This document shows, one piece after another, positions 53,877-62,318 of a stretch of DNA of 64,000 nucleotides. The stretch is from the NCBI GenBank assembly GCA_020634575.1, contig JACKBM010000003.1:1-64000 (forward strand), read 5' to 3'. The stretch's first letter is position 1. Each line of letters starts with the position of its first letter. The notes beneath the pieces were generated by a model. That model did not search any database, was not told the origin of the DNA, and worked only from the letters and a program-made list of their open reading frames with translations. Both the position numbers and the translations under genes were made by a program. The stretch comes from Ardenticatenales bacterium (GTDB lineage: Bacteria; Chloroflexota; Anaerolineae; Promineifilales; Promineifilaceae).

Positions 53877-54024
53877 CTTTTTTCCTTGCGGATAATTTTG
53901 GACCGCTTTTATTGGGGGCGCCTGTGTATCGAACCACCCAGGCCGGCTGACTGACAGATGTTGCCAGGGCGTCCCCTGGATTATTGTAGCACATATGTTC
54001 TGTTTTGGTGAGAGGGATTTGCGG

Positions 54025-54846
54025 CTACCCGGCCCCGTTCACCAACACCGGCAACGAAACCCGGTGGGCCAGCTCCGTCTGCCCGGCCGCCCAGCGGATG
54101 CCGCCCAACAGATGCGCCAGAAACAATGGCTCTGAGTAGCTGTCGATGGTGTGGCCCAACGCCGTGTACCAGGCGCGCCCGCCGTCGAAGGCGTGATTCC
54201 AGATGATGGGATGGTTGGCGCCCATGGTGCCGCCGCTGTAGGTGGATTCGTCAAGCTGGGCCAGGATGTTGATGGAACCGGCCGGTAACGCCTGGAAATT
54301 GTACCATTCGTCCGTGCGCGTCCACTGCGCGGGCAACGGCTGCATGGCAGGATGGGCGGGGTCGCTGACCTGAATCGTGGCGGTTTGGATAGCCGGGTGG
54401 CTGGCGAAGTAGGCGCCCATTAACTGCCCATACCAGGGCCAATCATACTCCGTATCGCTGGCCGCATGAACGCCGACAAAGCCGCCGCCATTCTGGATGA
54501 ACTGTTCAAAGGCGGCCTGTTGACTCTCGTTCAGGATATCGCCGGTTGTATTCAGGAAGATGACCACCTGGTAGGCTGCCAGTTGGCCTGAGGTGAAGAT
54601 GGCCGCATCTTCCGTGGCGTCGACCTGAAAGTCGTGTGTTTGGCCCAGGGTCTGGATGGCGGCGATACCGGCCGGTATCGAATCATGCCGAAACCCGGCC
54701 GTTTTGCTAAAGACCAGCACCGCAAACGAGGACGCGTCCGGCACCGTGGCGCTGGCTCGAGAGACAGTGTCTCCTGGCGCCAAACAGGCCATGACGCCCA
54801 GCAGCGGGCCCAGCCATAAAAATAACTGTAGAAACCGTTTTGTCAT
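54025..54846 (-). CDS. Exported ThuA-like protein
   Basis: A 273-residue protein. The start MTKRFLQLFLWLGPLLGVMA and Cys21 form a possible lipoprotein signal. ThuA (trehalose-utilisation, glutamine amidotransferase-like) fold follows: AVLVFSKTAGFRHDSIPAGI, AAYQVVIFLNTTGDILNESQ, FEQFIQNGGGFVGVHAASDT, DWPWYGQLMGAYFASHP and GGRAWYTALGHTIDSYSEPL. It ends SLPVLVNGAG, similar to two other exported proteins here. Many homologs are sugar-related surface proteins. Confidence 0.85.
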   Translation of the reverse strand: MTKRFLQLFLWLGPLLGVMACLAPGDTVSRASATVPDASSFAVLVFSKTAGFRHDSIPAGIAAIQTLGQTHDFQVDATEDAAIFTSGQLAAYQVVIFLNTTGDILNESQQAAFEQFIQNGGGFVGVHAASDTEYDWPWYGQLMGAYFASHPAIQTATIQVSDPAHPAMQPLPAQWTRTDEWYNFQALPAGSINILAQLDESTYSGGTMGANHPIIWNHAFDGGRAWYTALGHTIDSYSEPLFLAHLLGGIRWAAGQTELAHRVSLPVLVNGAG

Positions 54847-54869
54847 TTTTCCCTCGAAGGCGCCAATAG

Positions 54870-55652
54870 TCAGGGAACATCATTCGGCAAGAAAGGCCAG
54901 GGCCCACTTTTTATCTGAACGCCGCGTGCAGTGGCCCAGGTAACGAAGCCAGACCAGGCGGCTTCCATGGTGGCGGCCGTTTTTTGCGGATCGCTCAAAT
55001 TGCCTGAGCGTACCAGGTCGCATAATTCTTGATAACCGGCGGGGAGATCAGCAAACTGGATTGATTCATCGAGCAGCGTCATCCCGGTTGTGTAGCAGGT
55101 CCGGTGGGCCAGGCCTAGAAGCAAGGCAATAGTCTCGGCAAATTGGCAGGCCAACGACGGCAATCCACTGTATTTGCCCGCATGTAGGGCATTTCGAGCC
55201 TTACCTACCCATTCATACAATTCGTCAACTATGGCCTGCCCGATAACTTTGTTTGCTTCGTCTTCAGATATGGACAAGACCAGACCTTTTAGTTCGGTCA
55301 GGCAACTTTCATCGCCATAAATCAGTTGGGCGTCCAGAAAAGCCCCTTTGCTGATGGCCCAATCCGAGGGCACTTCTTTGGCTTCCCAGCGCGCGTCATT
55401 GCGGCCCAGTACATTAATTTCTGCCTTGCCCGCCCCATAGACCCATTCAAAGGATACATCGAGGTCAGGCTCGGTCACAATGCATAACATTTCAATATCC
55501 GAATAAGGGCCATCCTGTTGCCGCGCCATCGAACCGTACAGGGCGATGGCGACAATCTGATCCGGATAGAGCAATTGCAATTTGTCGCTCAGCTGCTGGA
55601 CCAGGACCAGCCTGTCAGCGTGATTTTGTGGTTGGGGTCCTGAACTTAACAT
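54870..55652 (-). CDS. Aminoglycoside (kanamycin) nucleotidyltransferase-like protein
   Basis: A 260-residue protein with the layout of ANT(4')-type kanamycin nucleotidyltransferases. The nucleotidyltransferase core is IALYGSMARQQDGPYSDIEM (GS with D-x-E metal site), then VSFEWVYGAGKAEINVLG and ELYEWVGKARNALHAG. The C-terminal KNTase domain contains LGLAHRTCYTTGMTLLDESI and LPAGYQELCDLVRSGNLSD. A start at 55652 is next to the stop of the PfkB gene; an upstream ATG (55703) is possible. Resistance is inferred by similarity only. Context is chromosomal, without a mobile element. Confidence 0.82.
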   Translation of the reverse strand: MLSSGPQPQNHADRLVLVQQLSDKLQLLYPDQIVAIALYGSMARQQDGPYSDIEMLCIVTEPDLDVSFEWVYGAGKAEINVLGRNDARWEAKEVPSDWAISKGAFLDAQLIYGDESCLTELKGLVLSISEDEANKVIGQAIVDELYEWVGKARNALHAGKYSGLPSLACQFAETIALLLGLAHRTCYTTGMTLLDESIQFADLPAGYQELCDLVRSGNLSDPQKTAATMEAAWSGFVTWATARGVQIKSGPWPFLPNDVP

Positions 55653-55653
55653 T

Positions 55654-56673
55654 TTAGAGATGCCCGGTGGTTTGTATGGCGGCCTGAATGAGTTCAGGGA
55701 CATTGAGACTCACTGGCAGGCGCGCCCCTGAATATTGAACGACTTTGCCGGCCACGATGTTGCCAACAGCCAGCGTCCTGGGTACCGAGAGCCCTTTCAG
55801 TCTGGCTACAAGGAATGCCCCCAGAAAATTATCACCCGCTCCTGTGGAATCCACCGCCTCAATTCTCTGTGTCGGCTGTAAAAATTCCTCATTACCCATG
55901 CGGGCAAAGACGCCATCGGCATCCAGGGTGACAAGCGCATCAATGGCACTCCTGGCGAGGGCGGCTCTGACTTCGTCAAGGGACGCCGCTGGTTCAAGGT
56001 TCATAAGCACGGCGACTTGCTCAAGATTACCGGCGACCAGCTGCGCTCTGGGGCCAAAGGTCTCGAAAAAGGTCCGGTGGCGGGCAACAATTTCACTGTT
56101 TGCCAGCGTCAGGACAAAAGGAACCCCCTGCGCTTCCGCTGTCTGCACACAACGCAACATGGCCGCCCCGGAGTCCGGCCCAAAATCGAGAGCAGCGCCA
56201 TCGAGCAGGAGGAGCCTGGCGCGTCTGATGGCTTCGATATCAATCCGGGCCGGACTCAGCAAAGCGTTAGCCCCATGCGTCAGGATGATGGTGCGCACGC
56301 CATTTTCGCTGTACAGGTAAAAGTCATAGCCAGTCACGGCGCCGCTGACGAGTTCAGAAAGGAATTCAAGCGAGGCTCGCGCAAAATTTGCGACAAAAAC
56401 TCTGCCGAAGGGGTCATTTCCGCCCACGCCCATGAAGCCACAGCTTACGCCGGCCCGGGCCAGGAGGTCAGCCGTGTTGGCCACTGACCCACCACTATTG
56501 GGTTCGGGCAGTGGGCCGTGCCGTGCTTCCAGCGCCAGGCGGACTGCCTCTATTCGCTCCACAGAGGTCTCCACATAGCTGCCTGGGGTCAAACCCAACT
56601 CTCTAAGCTCGGCATTGCTGATGTGAAGATTAATACCGCCGGTAATGGCGCCAAGCGCGACGACAGAACTCAA
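55654..56673 (-). CDS. PfkB family carbohydrate kinase
   Basis: A 339-residue ribokinase-like kinase. N-terminal GGSVANTADLLARAGVSCGF is the PfkB signature 1 region, LVAGNLEQVAVLM the central strand, and VDSTGAGDNFLGAFLVARLK the signature 2 with anion hole and catalytic Asp. It ends with an alpha helix. This resembles sugar/nucleoside (adenosine- or fructokinase-like) kinases; substrate unknown. The ANT-like gene starts one base after its stop, so they are likely co-transcribed. Confidence 0.9.
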   Translation of the reverse strand: MSSVVALGAITGGINLHISNAELRELGLTPGSYVETSVERIEAVRLALEARHGPLPEPNSGGSVANTADLLARAGVSCGFMGVGGNDPFGRVFVANFARASLEFLSELVSGAVTGYDFYLYSENGVRTIILTHGANALLSPARIDIEAIRRARLLLLDGAALDFGPDSGAAMLRCVQTAEAQGVPFVLTLANSEIVARHRTFFETFGPRAQLVAGNLEQVAVLMNLEPAASLDEVRAALARSAIDALVTLDADGVFARMGNEEFLQPTQRIEAVDSTGAGDNFLGAFLVARLKGLSVPRTLAVGNIVAGKVVQYSGARLPVSLNVPELIQAAIQTTGHL

Positions 56674-56695
56674 ATGGGAACCTCCTGGTTCAGGG

Positions 56696-57547
56696 CTACC
56701 AGCCGAGATTACTTGTGCCGGCCACGCCCCCTAACTCCAAATACACCTGGCCAATATTGCGACGATGCGGCCCCAGAGCGTCTGGATTGCGGATGGGCAT
56801 CTGCAATCCCTGAGCAATGGTTTCTTCAGGGCTCAGCCCCTTTGCCAAAGCTTGCCTCACCAGCGTTTCCAGTTTCTGGAGATAAGACAGCGCCCGGGCA
56901 AATCGTCGGTCAATCTCGGTGCCAGCCTGAGTTGCCGTTGCGTGTCCGGGTACAAGATGGCGAATATCCAGAGTTTTGAGATGTTCCAGCGTCTGGATGT
57001 ATGCTTCACAGCTGTGGGCCACAAACGGCAGTTCGAAATCAATCAAATTGTCAGCTGACCAGAGCAAGCCACTGCTTTGCTCGAAGAGCGCCGCCTGCCC
57101 CCGGCAATGCCCAGGAACATGGATGACCTGCAATTTAGCGTCGCCGACCGGCAAAAGGTCATTGTTGGCCAATATCCTGTCTGGTTTGGGAATGATAAAA
57201 GGTGTTGTGCGGGCAATGCCGGCATCCTTTTCCCAGTTGGCCAGGGCGGTCAGTGTCCCATCCCGATTTTTCGTCGCAAAAACCTCATCATAAAACGGCG
57301 GGCCATAAACAGGCACATCTGGGATCCTTTCTGGCCCCAGAATATGATCCCAGTGCCAATGGGTCAGGTAGATGCCGGCTATTTCCCAGCCTTTTTCACG
57401 CACAAAATTCTGCAGCGAAGCTATCTCAGCGGGCGACATGCCGGGATCGATAAGCAAGGCCTGATCCTGGCTAACAAAAATGCCGGCATTGACATCAAAC
57501 CAGGCACTCTGCTGTACCCATAGATTGGGAGCTAATTGTTCAATCAT
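56696..57547 (-). CDS. Metallo-beta-lactamase-fold hydrolase
   Basis: A 283-residue protein: LIDPGMSPAEIASLQNFV, IYLTHWHWDHILG (HxHxDH zinc site), VIHVPGHCRGQAALFE (third His), LWSADNLIDFELPF (bridging Asp) and VPGHATATQAG (last His). The glyoxalase II-like zinc site is complete. It ends 22 bases before the kinase gene's start. Between its start and 57773 no gene is seen. Confidence 0.9.
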   Translation of the reverse strand: MIEQLAPNLWVQQSAWFDVNAGIFVSQDQALLIDPGMSPAEIASLQNFVREKGWEIAGIYLTHWHWDHILGPERIPDVPVYGPPFYDEVFATKNRDGTLTALANWEKDAGIARTTPFIIPKPDRILANNDLLPVGDAKLQVIHVPGHCRGQAALFEQSSGLLWSADNLIDFELPFVAHSCEAYIQTLEHLKTLDIRHLVPGHATATQAGTEIDRRFARALSYLQKLETLVRQALAKGLSPEETIAQGLQMPIRNPDALGPHRRNIGQVYLELGGVAGTSNLGW

Positions 57548-57772
57548 ACAAATGGCATGTCCTGACGGAAATCATAAACGGTTGGCCCGCCAACTCGTGT
57601 CGCAGCAGCATGATCGCTGCCGGCTCGAAGCCCCAGTATCAGCGGGCTGCCCCAATGGACCAGGAAGAACTATAAATGATAACTGGAAAATTGTCGTCCA
57701 GGCCGTTGCTTGATCGGCAAGCGTAATCGTAATATTGTGGGCGTAATGCGTTGAGGTTGCCGCGGCGAGGGA

Positions 57773-58075
57773 ATGATGGCTGAACTGCTTGAACTGCATC
57801 CCTGGGTAAGATACCTGCCAACATTGTTTCTGTTGTTGCTCGTTGTCGGCCAGCGCGTCCTCGCCAAATATGGCTACTTCAAAGTGCGCTGTCCGAACTG
57901 CAAAGTGTTTAATGCATACAAAGTGACGTATGCAAGCACCGGGTTTACCACGACGCGCACATCAGTCAGCCGCCATGGCATCCCGCACGTCGTGGAATAC
58001 AAGCGGCTGGAACTGGACTATACCTGCACCGCTTGCGGTCATAAATGGCACAAAACGGAAGATCGGCCGGCGTGA
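57773..58075 (+). CDS. Small membrane protein with a zinc-ribbon-like domain
   Basis: A 100-residue protein. One transmembrane helix (YLPTLFLLLLVVGQRVLA), then FKVRCPNCKVFNAYKVTYAS and YTCTACGHKWHKTEDRPA: two CxxC knuckles about 45 residues apart that can bind one zinc. Function unknown. A second small gene follows on the same strand. Confidence 0.7.
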   Translation: MMAELLELHPWVRYLPTLFLLLLVVGQRVLAKYGYFKVRCPNCKVFNAYKVTYASTGFTTTRTSVSRHGIPHVVEYKRLELDYTCTACGHKWHKTEDRPA

Positions 58076-58133
58076 TCTGCTCGACGTCAGGTAACGTTTG
58101 AAATCCCCGTTCTGGATGAGAGCAAAGACCACG

Positions 58134-58307
58134 ATGACATGGCCTTTTGACCACAACAAACTGAGATATCCAGGGAGATCGCTTCAAGATCAACCAACTC
58201 CTGAGGAAACTGCCCGCACGTGTTTGATCATGGTCATGATCGCAGCCGCCGCGTGCCTCTGCTGTATCCTGACGTGGTTCGTTTTTGTCATTACATATTC
58301 TGACTGA
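58134..58307 (+). CDS. Possible small membrane protein, 57 residues
   Basis: MTWPFDHNKLRYPGRSLQDQ, a polar half, then one transmembrane helix (CLIMVMIAAAACLCCILTWF). It follows the zinc-ribbon protein by about 60 bases on the same strand. The ribosome site is weak and the longer frame from 58098 is also open, so it is only probable. Confidence 0.4.
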   Translation: MTWPFDHNKLRYPGRSLQDQPTPEETARTCLIMVMIAAAACLCCILTWFVFVITYSD

Positions 58308-58370
58308 GGTATTTGGACCGCTCGCGACCTTCAAAGCAGAAAGGAGTTTAAACGGTTGCCCTAGTAGATG

Positions 58371-58727
58371 TTAAGAAGGCTCCACCTTTCCCATACTCTC
58401 CGCCAGGATAGCTGAAACCAATGAATTCATGCTGACGCCTTCTTGTTTCGCCCTGGCTGCCAGGCGGGCATGAAGGCTTTTAGGAATTCTCTGCACAAAG
58501 CGGCCGCTATAGCTGCCGCCCGAGGAGGGTTCCGGCACGGGCAAGTTCATGCTTTCAAGGGCCGCGACTGTTTCCTGAAGAGCATCCAGCCCGTTTTGGT
58601 ATGCTTCCAACGGTGTTTCGCCGTCGGATACGCAATCAGAAAAATCGGGGAAGGAGATAAGGAAACCGCCGCCATCTTCTTCGGCCAGGGGCCGAATTTC
58701 GAACGGATACTGTCTTACGTCAATCAT
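58371..58727 (-). CDS. hicB: HicB-type antitoxin
   Basis: A 118-residue protein: YPFEIRPLAEEDGGGFLISF, then FSDCVSDGETPLEAYQNGLD (the degraded RNase H-like HicB domain), and a C-terminal ribbon-helix-helix DNA-binding part with RFVQRIPKSLHARLAARAK. It pairs with the HicA gene three bases upstream on the same strand and should neutralise it and repress the pair. Confidence 0.9.
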   Translation of the reverse strand: MIDVRQYPFEIRPLAEEDGGGFLISFPDFSDCVSDGETPLEAYQNGLDALQETVAALESMNLPVPEPSSGGSYSGRFVQRIPKSLHARLAARAKQEGVSMNSLVSAILAESMGKVEPS

Positions 58728-58730
58728 CGT

Positions 58731-58955
58731 CTATTCCAACACCAATTCCAGGAACATCTTGATATAAATGGGTTTGATCGGGCGTCGTACGGGTACTGGC
58801 AGAGTTCGACCATCTTGCCTCACAAATACAAGATGGCTTGTTCCTCGCTGGCGCCACTCAATGTCATAGGCTTGAGCGACTGTCTTCAGGCTATCAATCC
58901 GCCAATCACGCGGATTATTTTGCATGCGTTCAAGAATCCTGTCTGCTTTAGCCAC
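58731..58955 (-). CDS. hicA: HicA-type mRNA interferase toxin
   Basis: A 74-residue protein with the dsRBD-like HicA fold: ADRILERMQNNPRDWRI, a G-T-S-H-LVFVRQDGRTL segment with the catalytic His, and VRRPIKPIYIKMFLELVLE. It starts the hicAB pair. Length and motif are normal, so the toxin is probably active. Confidence 0.88.
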   Translation of the reverse strand: MAKADRILERMQNNPRDWRIDSLKTVAQAYDIEWRQRGTSHLVFVRQDGRTLPVPVRRPIKPIYIKMFLELVLE

Positions 58956-59307
58956 GCAAAAATGATACTAAATACGATGTCAAGCGTCAATGTGCGGAGA
59001 CACAACTCTAAAAAGCGTCCCATTTCTCATAGTTTCTCGCGAGAGAGTTCAACGAAGCTTGCTGGGCAGTAGAACCGAGATCCTCGCTTTGCGTTTGCCT
59101 ACCTCTTACACGCCGAAGACTCACCGCGTACACGCCCATGCACACGTGTGGCATATAGATTACTGAACGTGGTACGCGAAGGGGCCCCGCTTCGCGATGA
59201 GTCCAACCGTCATAGAAGCACAACATCTCATCGTGGCTGCCGCAAATTCACAATTGTGAACTGTCTGTCCTGGCGAGCGAGTAAAACGGAGAAATGGGAG
59301 AAAAGTT
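58956..59307. other. Gene-free stretch between hicAB and the MFS gene
   Basis: No convincing gene. It holds a short hairpin at 59175-59196 (CGCGAA and TTCGCG around GGGGCCCC) and presumably the divergent promoters of hicA and of the MFS gene. Confidence 0.5.
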
Positions 59308-60450
59308 ATGTCCATGACGATGTTGGCCGGTTTTTTCAGTCTTTTTGGCTTCGGCTTGATTGTGGCGTTCCTTGGCAGTATCAAACTCAAGTTGGTCGTG
59401 CGTATCGGCGCTGACAACGCCCAATTTGGGCGCATTCTGGCAGCCTTTCAGTGGATTATGGTTATTATGGCCATCGCTGGTGGGATCGCCATCGATAATG
59501 TCGGTCATCAGGCGGCCATTAGTGCTGGCGCTCTGCTGGCGGCGACGGCAATTTTCCTGATCGGCCGGGTGCGCAACAGGAACCTGATTTTTTTCAGCTG
59601 TGCGCTTCTCGGCCTGGGTGGACAGCTTCTTTACGCGGGTGGCAACACGTTGTTGCCCGCCCTTTTCGAGGATCCCTCGGCTGGCAGCAGTCTGGGCAAT
59701 GCCGTTTTTGGCCTGGGGGCGCTGCTGATGTCTCTGATCATTACGGCGCTGTTTCAGAGAATGAGCTTTGAACGCGCGCTGACATTCATCGCCTTTCTGG
59801 TTTTGACGCCCCTCTTTTTCGCCCTGGCCGGCGAGTTTCCTACGATTGCGTATACCTTTGAATTGGCGACCGCTTTTTCGCTACTCACCAATCACGTGAC
59901 CTGGATCGCGGCGCTGGTGCTCTTCTGCTACATCGGGCTGGAAGTGTCGATGGGGGCCTGGATTACCAGTCTGGCGGTCGAATTGGATGCGGACGAAACG
60001 CAGGCGATCCGCACGCTTTCCTTCTTCCTCGTCGCCATGATGCTCAGCCGGCTCTTCTTTGGCCTCCAGGATAGGATAACGGGTATTCAGTTGACCCCGA
60101 TTGGCGGCCTCTTATTGATCGGCGCCGGCGTGGTGGCCACTGTTGCCCTCAGTGGCCTGGTCAGAACACGAAGTCTCCGGGCTGCGCGGGGGTGGATTTT
60201 CCTGATAGGGTTCGTTTTTGGTCCGATCTTCCCGACCACGATCGGTATGACCCTGGCTCATTTTGCGCCCTCGACCTGGGGGACCCTCTTCGGCGTCATT
60301 GCCACCGGCGGTTCGATCGGGGCTGCGCTTATTCCCGTCTGGATTGGCAGACGCTCAACGACGCACACCGTCCAATCGAGCTTCGGGATTTTGCGCCGGG
60401 CCGCTTTTGCCACCACAGCGGCGGCAACGATATTGAGCCTGTTGCGGTGA
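59308..60450 (+). CDS. Major facilitator superfamily transporter
   Basis: A 380-residue protein with about 11-12 transmembrane segments: GFFSLFGFGLIVAFLGSIKL at the start, WIMVIMAIAGGIAIDNVG (helix 2 and cytoplasmic loop), GLGALLMSLIITALFQRM, then a second half with FLVAMMLSRLFFGLQDRITG and GWIFLIGFVFGPIFPTTIGM. The last two fit a FucP/sugar-type MFS. Substrate unknown; possibly sugars by fold. Confidence 0.8.
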   Translation: MSMTMLAGFFSLFGFGLIVAFLGSIKLKLVVRIGADNAQFGRILAAFQWIMVIMAIAGGIAIDNVGHQAAISAGALLAATAIFLIGRVRNRNLIFFSCALLGLGGQLLYAGGNTLLPALFEDPSAGSSLGNAVFGLGALLMSLIITALFQRMSFERALTFIAFLVLTPLFFALAGEFPTIAYTFELATAFSLLTNHVTWIAALVLFCYIGLEVSMGAWITSLAVELDADETQAIRTLSFFLVAMMLSRLFFGLQDRITGIQLTPIGGLLLIGAGVVATVALSGLVRTRSLRAARGWIFLIGFVFGPIFPTTIGMTLAHFAPSTWGTLFGVIATGGSIGAALIPVWIGRRSTTHTVQSSFGILRRAAFATTAAATILSLLR

Positions 60451-60512
60451 GGGTCCTGTCTCAATAGGTATTCGGTACAGACAGCAGGGCCGCATTCGCT
60501 TTGCCAGGCGTT

Positions 60513-60815
60513 TCAGGCATTCAATGGTTCAATATCAGCAATGATGTCTGCTTCGGTTTGCTGAGCCTGGTAGAGATCCCAGCGGAGTTGCAAGTTCATC
60601 CAGAAACCAGCCGTATTACCAAAGAATCTGGCTAAGCGCAGCGCGGTACTGGGCGTGACGCCCCGCTTGCCCCGGATAATCTCGTTGATTCTCTGATAAG
60701 GGACATGGATGCCATTGGCAAGGTCACGTTGAGTTAAACCAAGAGGGATAAGGAATTCCTCGCGGATCATTTCACCGGGATGCGTCGGCGCACGATGAGT
60801 TGGAATGCGTACCAT
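60513..60815 (-). CDS. higA: HigA-type antitoxin
   Basis: A 100-residue protein: APTHPGEMIREEFLIPLGLT, QRDLANGIHVPYQRINEIIR, VTPSTALRLARFFGNTAGFW and LQLRWDLYQAQ. Same family as the protein at 43878. It follows the HigB gene by 12 bases on the same strand, as usual for higBA. Confidence 0.92.
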   Translation of the reverse strand: MVRIPTHRAPTHPGEMIREEFLIPLGLTQRDLANGIHVPYQRINEIIRGKRGVTPSTALRLARFFGNTAGFWMNLQLRWDLYQAQQTEADIIADIEPLNA

Positions 60816-60827
60816 GGTCCCTGGTCC

Positions 60828-61121
60828 TTAATGGTAATCTGTGATCTCCACTTTATCTGGGCCTGATGGCGTCCAAACAAAGCAGACACGATATTGTTGG
60901 TTGATGCGAATACTATGCTGACCTACTCTGTCCCGCGACAAGGCTTCAAGACGATTACCTGGCGGCACTTTAAGATCGTCTATGGTTTCGGCTGAGTCCA
61001 GTTGCTCAAGTTTGCGTGCGGCAATGTTCCAGACGTTCTGCGGGCATAATCGACGAGCCGCTTTCGAGTTCTTGCCGTTGAAGATATCCTCAGTGCCCCG
61101 ATTGAGGAAGGAGCGAATCAT
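60828..61121 (-). CDS. higB: HigB-type toxin (RelE/ParE superfamily)
   Basis: A 97-residue protein: SFLNRGTEDIFNGKNSKAAR, LEQLDSAETIDDLKVPPGNR, then SIRINQQYRVCFVW and a final VEITDYH. It is the ribosome-dependent mRNA interferase HigB. Intact, with its antitoxin next to it. Confidence 0.92.
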   Translation of the reverse strand: MIRSFLNRGTEDIFNGKNSKAARRLCPQNVWNIAARKLEQLDSAETIDDLKVPPGNRLEALSRDRVGQHSIRINQQYRVCFVWTPSGPDKVEITDYH

Positions 61122-61286
61122 GAAAACATGATAGCATGGAGTTCATGCTATTTCAACGGAGTGATCGATTGGCTTGAGTGGTAATAGGCCGGCAACATTA
61201 AAGGCGCAGAGCACCGGCCGGTCCCATCCCCAACCCATACCCTGCGCCCCAAAAATCACAACAGAAAGGCGTCAGCCTACTACTGC

Positions 61287-62171
61287 TTAGCTGTTACTAT
61301 GCCCGTTCGCGGTGAAGATCTCCTTCGCCGCTGCCAGGCTGCCCAGCGCCCCGGCCGATTCGATCGGCATGAAGATCTTGGTCGCCTGGCCGTCCGCCAT
61401 CTTCTCCAGCGCTTCCAGATATTTGATCGTCAACAGCTTCTCGTCTGGTTTACTTTCGTTGATTGCGGTGTAAACCCGGCTGATCGCCAGCGCTTCACCC
61501 TCGGCGACGATTTCCTGGCGGAATTTCTCCGCTTCGGCGCGGCGGCGGACGGCTTCCGCATCGCCCTCCGCTTGCAGAACGGCAGCCCGCTTGTTGCCTT
61601 CGGCGTTCAGGATCTCGGCCTGCTTCTTGCCTTCAGCTTCCAGGATGGCGGCGCGGCGGTCGCGCTCGGCTTTCATCTGCCGGTGCATCGCCTCGGTGAC
61701 GTCGCGCGGCGGCTCGATCCGCTGTAGCTCAACGCGGGTGACCTTGGTGCCCCACTTGTCGGTGGCGTCATCCAGGATCTGGCGTAGCTGGGAGTTGATC
61801 ACCTCGCGGGAGGTGAGCGTCTCGTCCAGGTCCAGGTCGCCGATCAGGTTACGCAGGCTGGTCTGGGCCAGCTTGGTGATGGCGTTGTAGAAGTTGGCCA
61901 CGTTGTAGACAACGCGCACCGGGTCATTCACCATGTAGTAAATCACGGCGTCGACCTCGACGGCCACGTTGTCTTTGGTGATGACGGCCTGGGGCGGCAC
62001 GTCGACCACATGCTCGCGCATGTCGATCTTGGTCAACCGCTGCAAGAAGGGGACCGTGATGGTCAGGCCGCTGCCCACGGTGCGCTGGTATTTGCCCAGG
62101 AACTCGATGAGGCCCTGTTGGTAGGGGCGAATGACATGGATAAAACGGAAGGAAGCTAAAGGGTCTAACAT
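61287..62171 (-). CDS. SPFH/band-7 protein (stomatin/QmcA-like)
   Basis: A 294-residue protein. An SPFH domain spans about 20-180 (VIRPYQQGLIEFLGKYQRTV, DMREHVVDVPPQAVITKDNV, VEVDAVIYYMVNDPVRVVYN and a long EVIN-type segment), followed by an Ala/Glu-rich coiled coil (LEAEGKKQAEILNAEGNKRA) and a conserved late part. There is little hydrophobic anchor at the N-terminus. The family forms membrane scaffolds. Between its end and the HigB start there is no gene. Confidence 0.88.
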   Translation of the reverse strand: MLDPLASFRFIHVIRPYQQGLIEFLGKYQRTVGSGLTITVPFLQRLTKIDMREHVVDVPPQAVITKDNVAVEVDAVIYYMVNDPVRVVYNVANFYNAITKLAQTSLRNLIGDLDLDETLTSREVINSQLRQILDDATDKWGTKVTRVELQRIEPPRDVTEAMHRQMKAERDRRAAILEAEGKKQAEILNAEGNKRAAVLQAEGDAEAVRRRAEAEKFRQEIVAEGEALAISRVYTAINESKPDEKLLTIKYLEALEKMADGQATKIFMPIESAGALGSLAAAKEIFTANGHSNS

Positions 62172-62318
62172 GACTGCATCCTTTGGCTACGGTTCACGCA
62201 TGTATAAACTTTCAGGCGGAACACGGTGGAAAGACAAGCCGGTTACTTGCGTATAGTGCCAGAACCGACGTCAGCTATACGGGAATTTGTCTTTCCAGTT
62301 GCAAAGAATGACCGTCTG

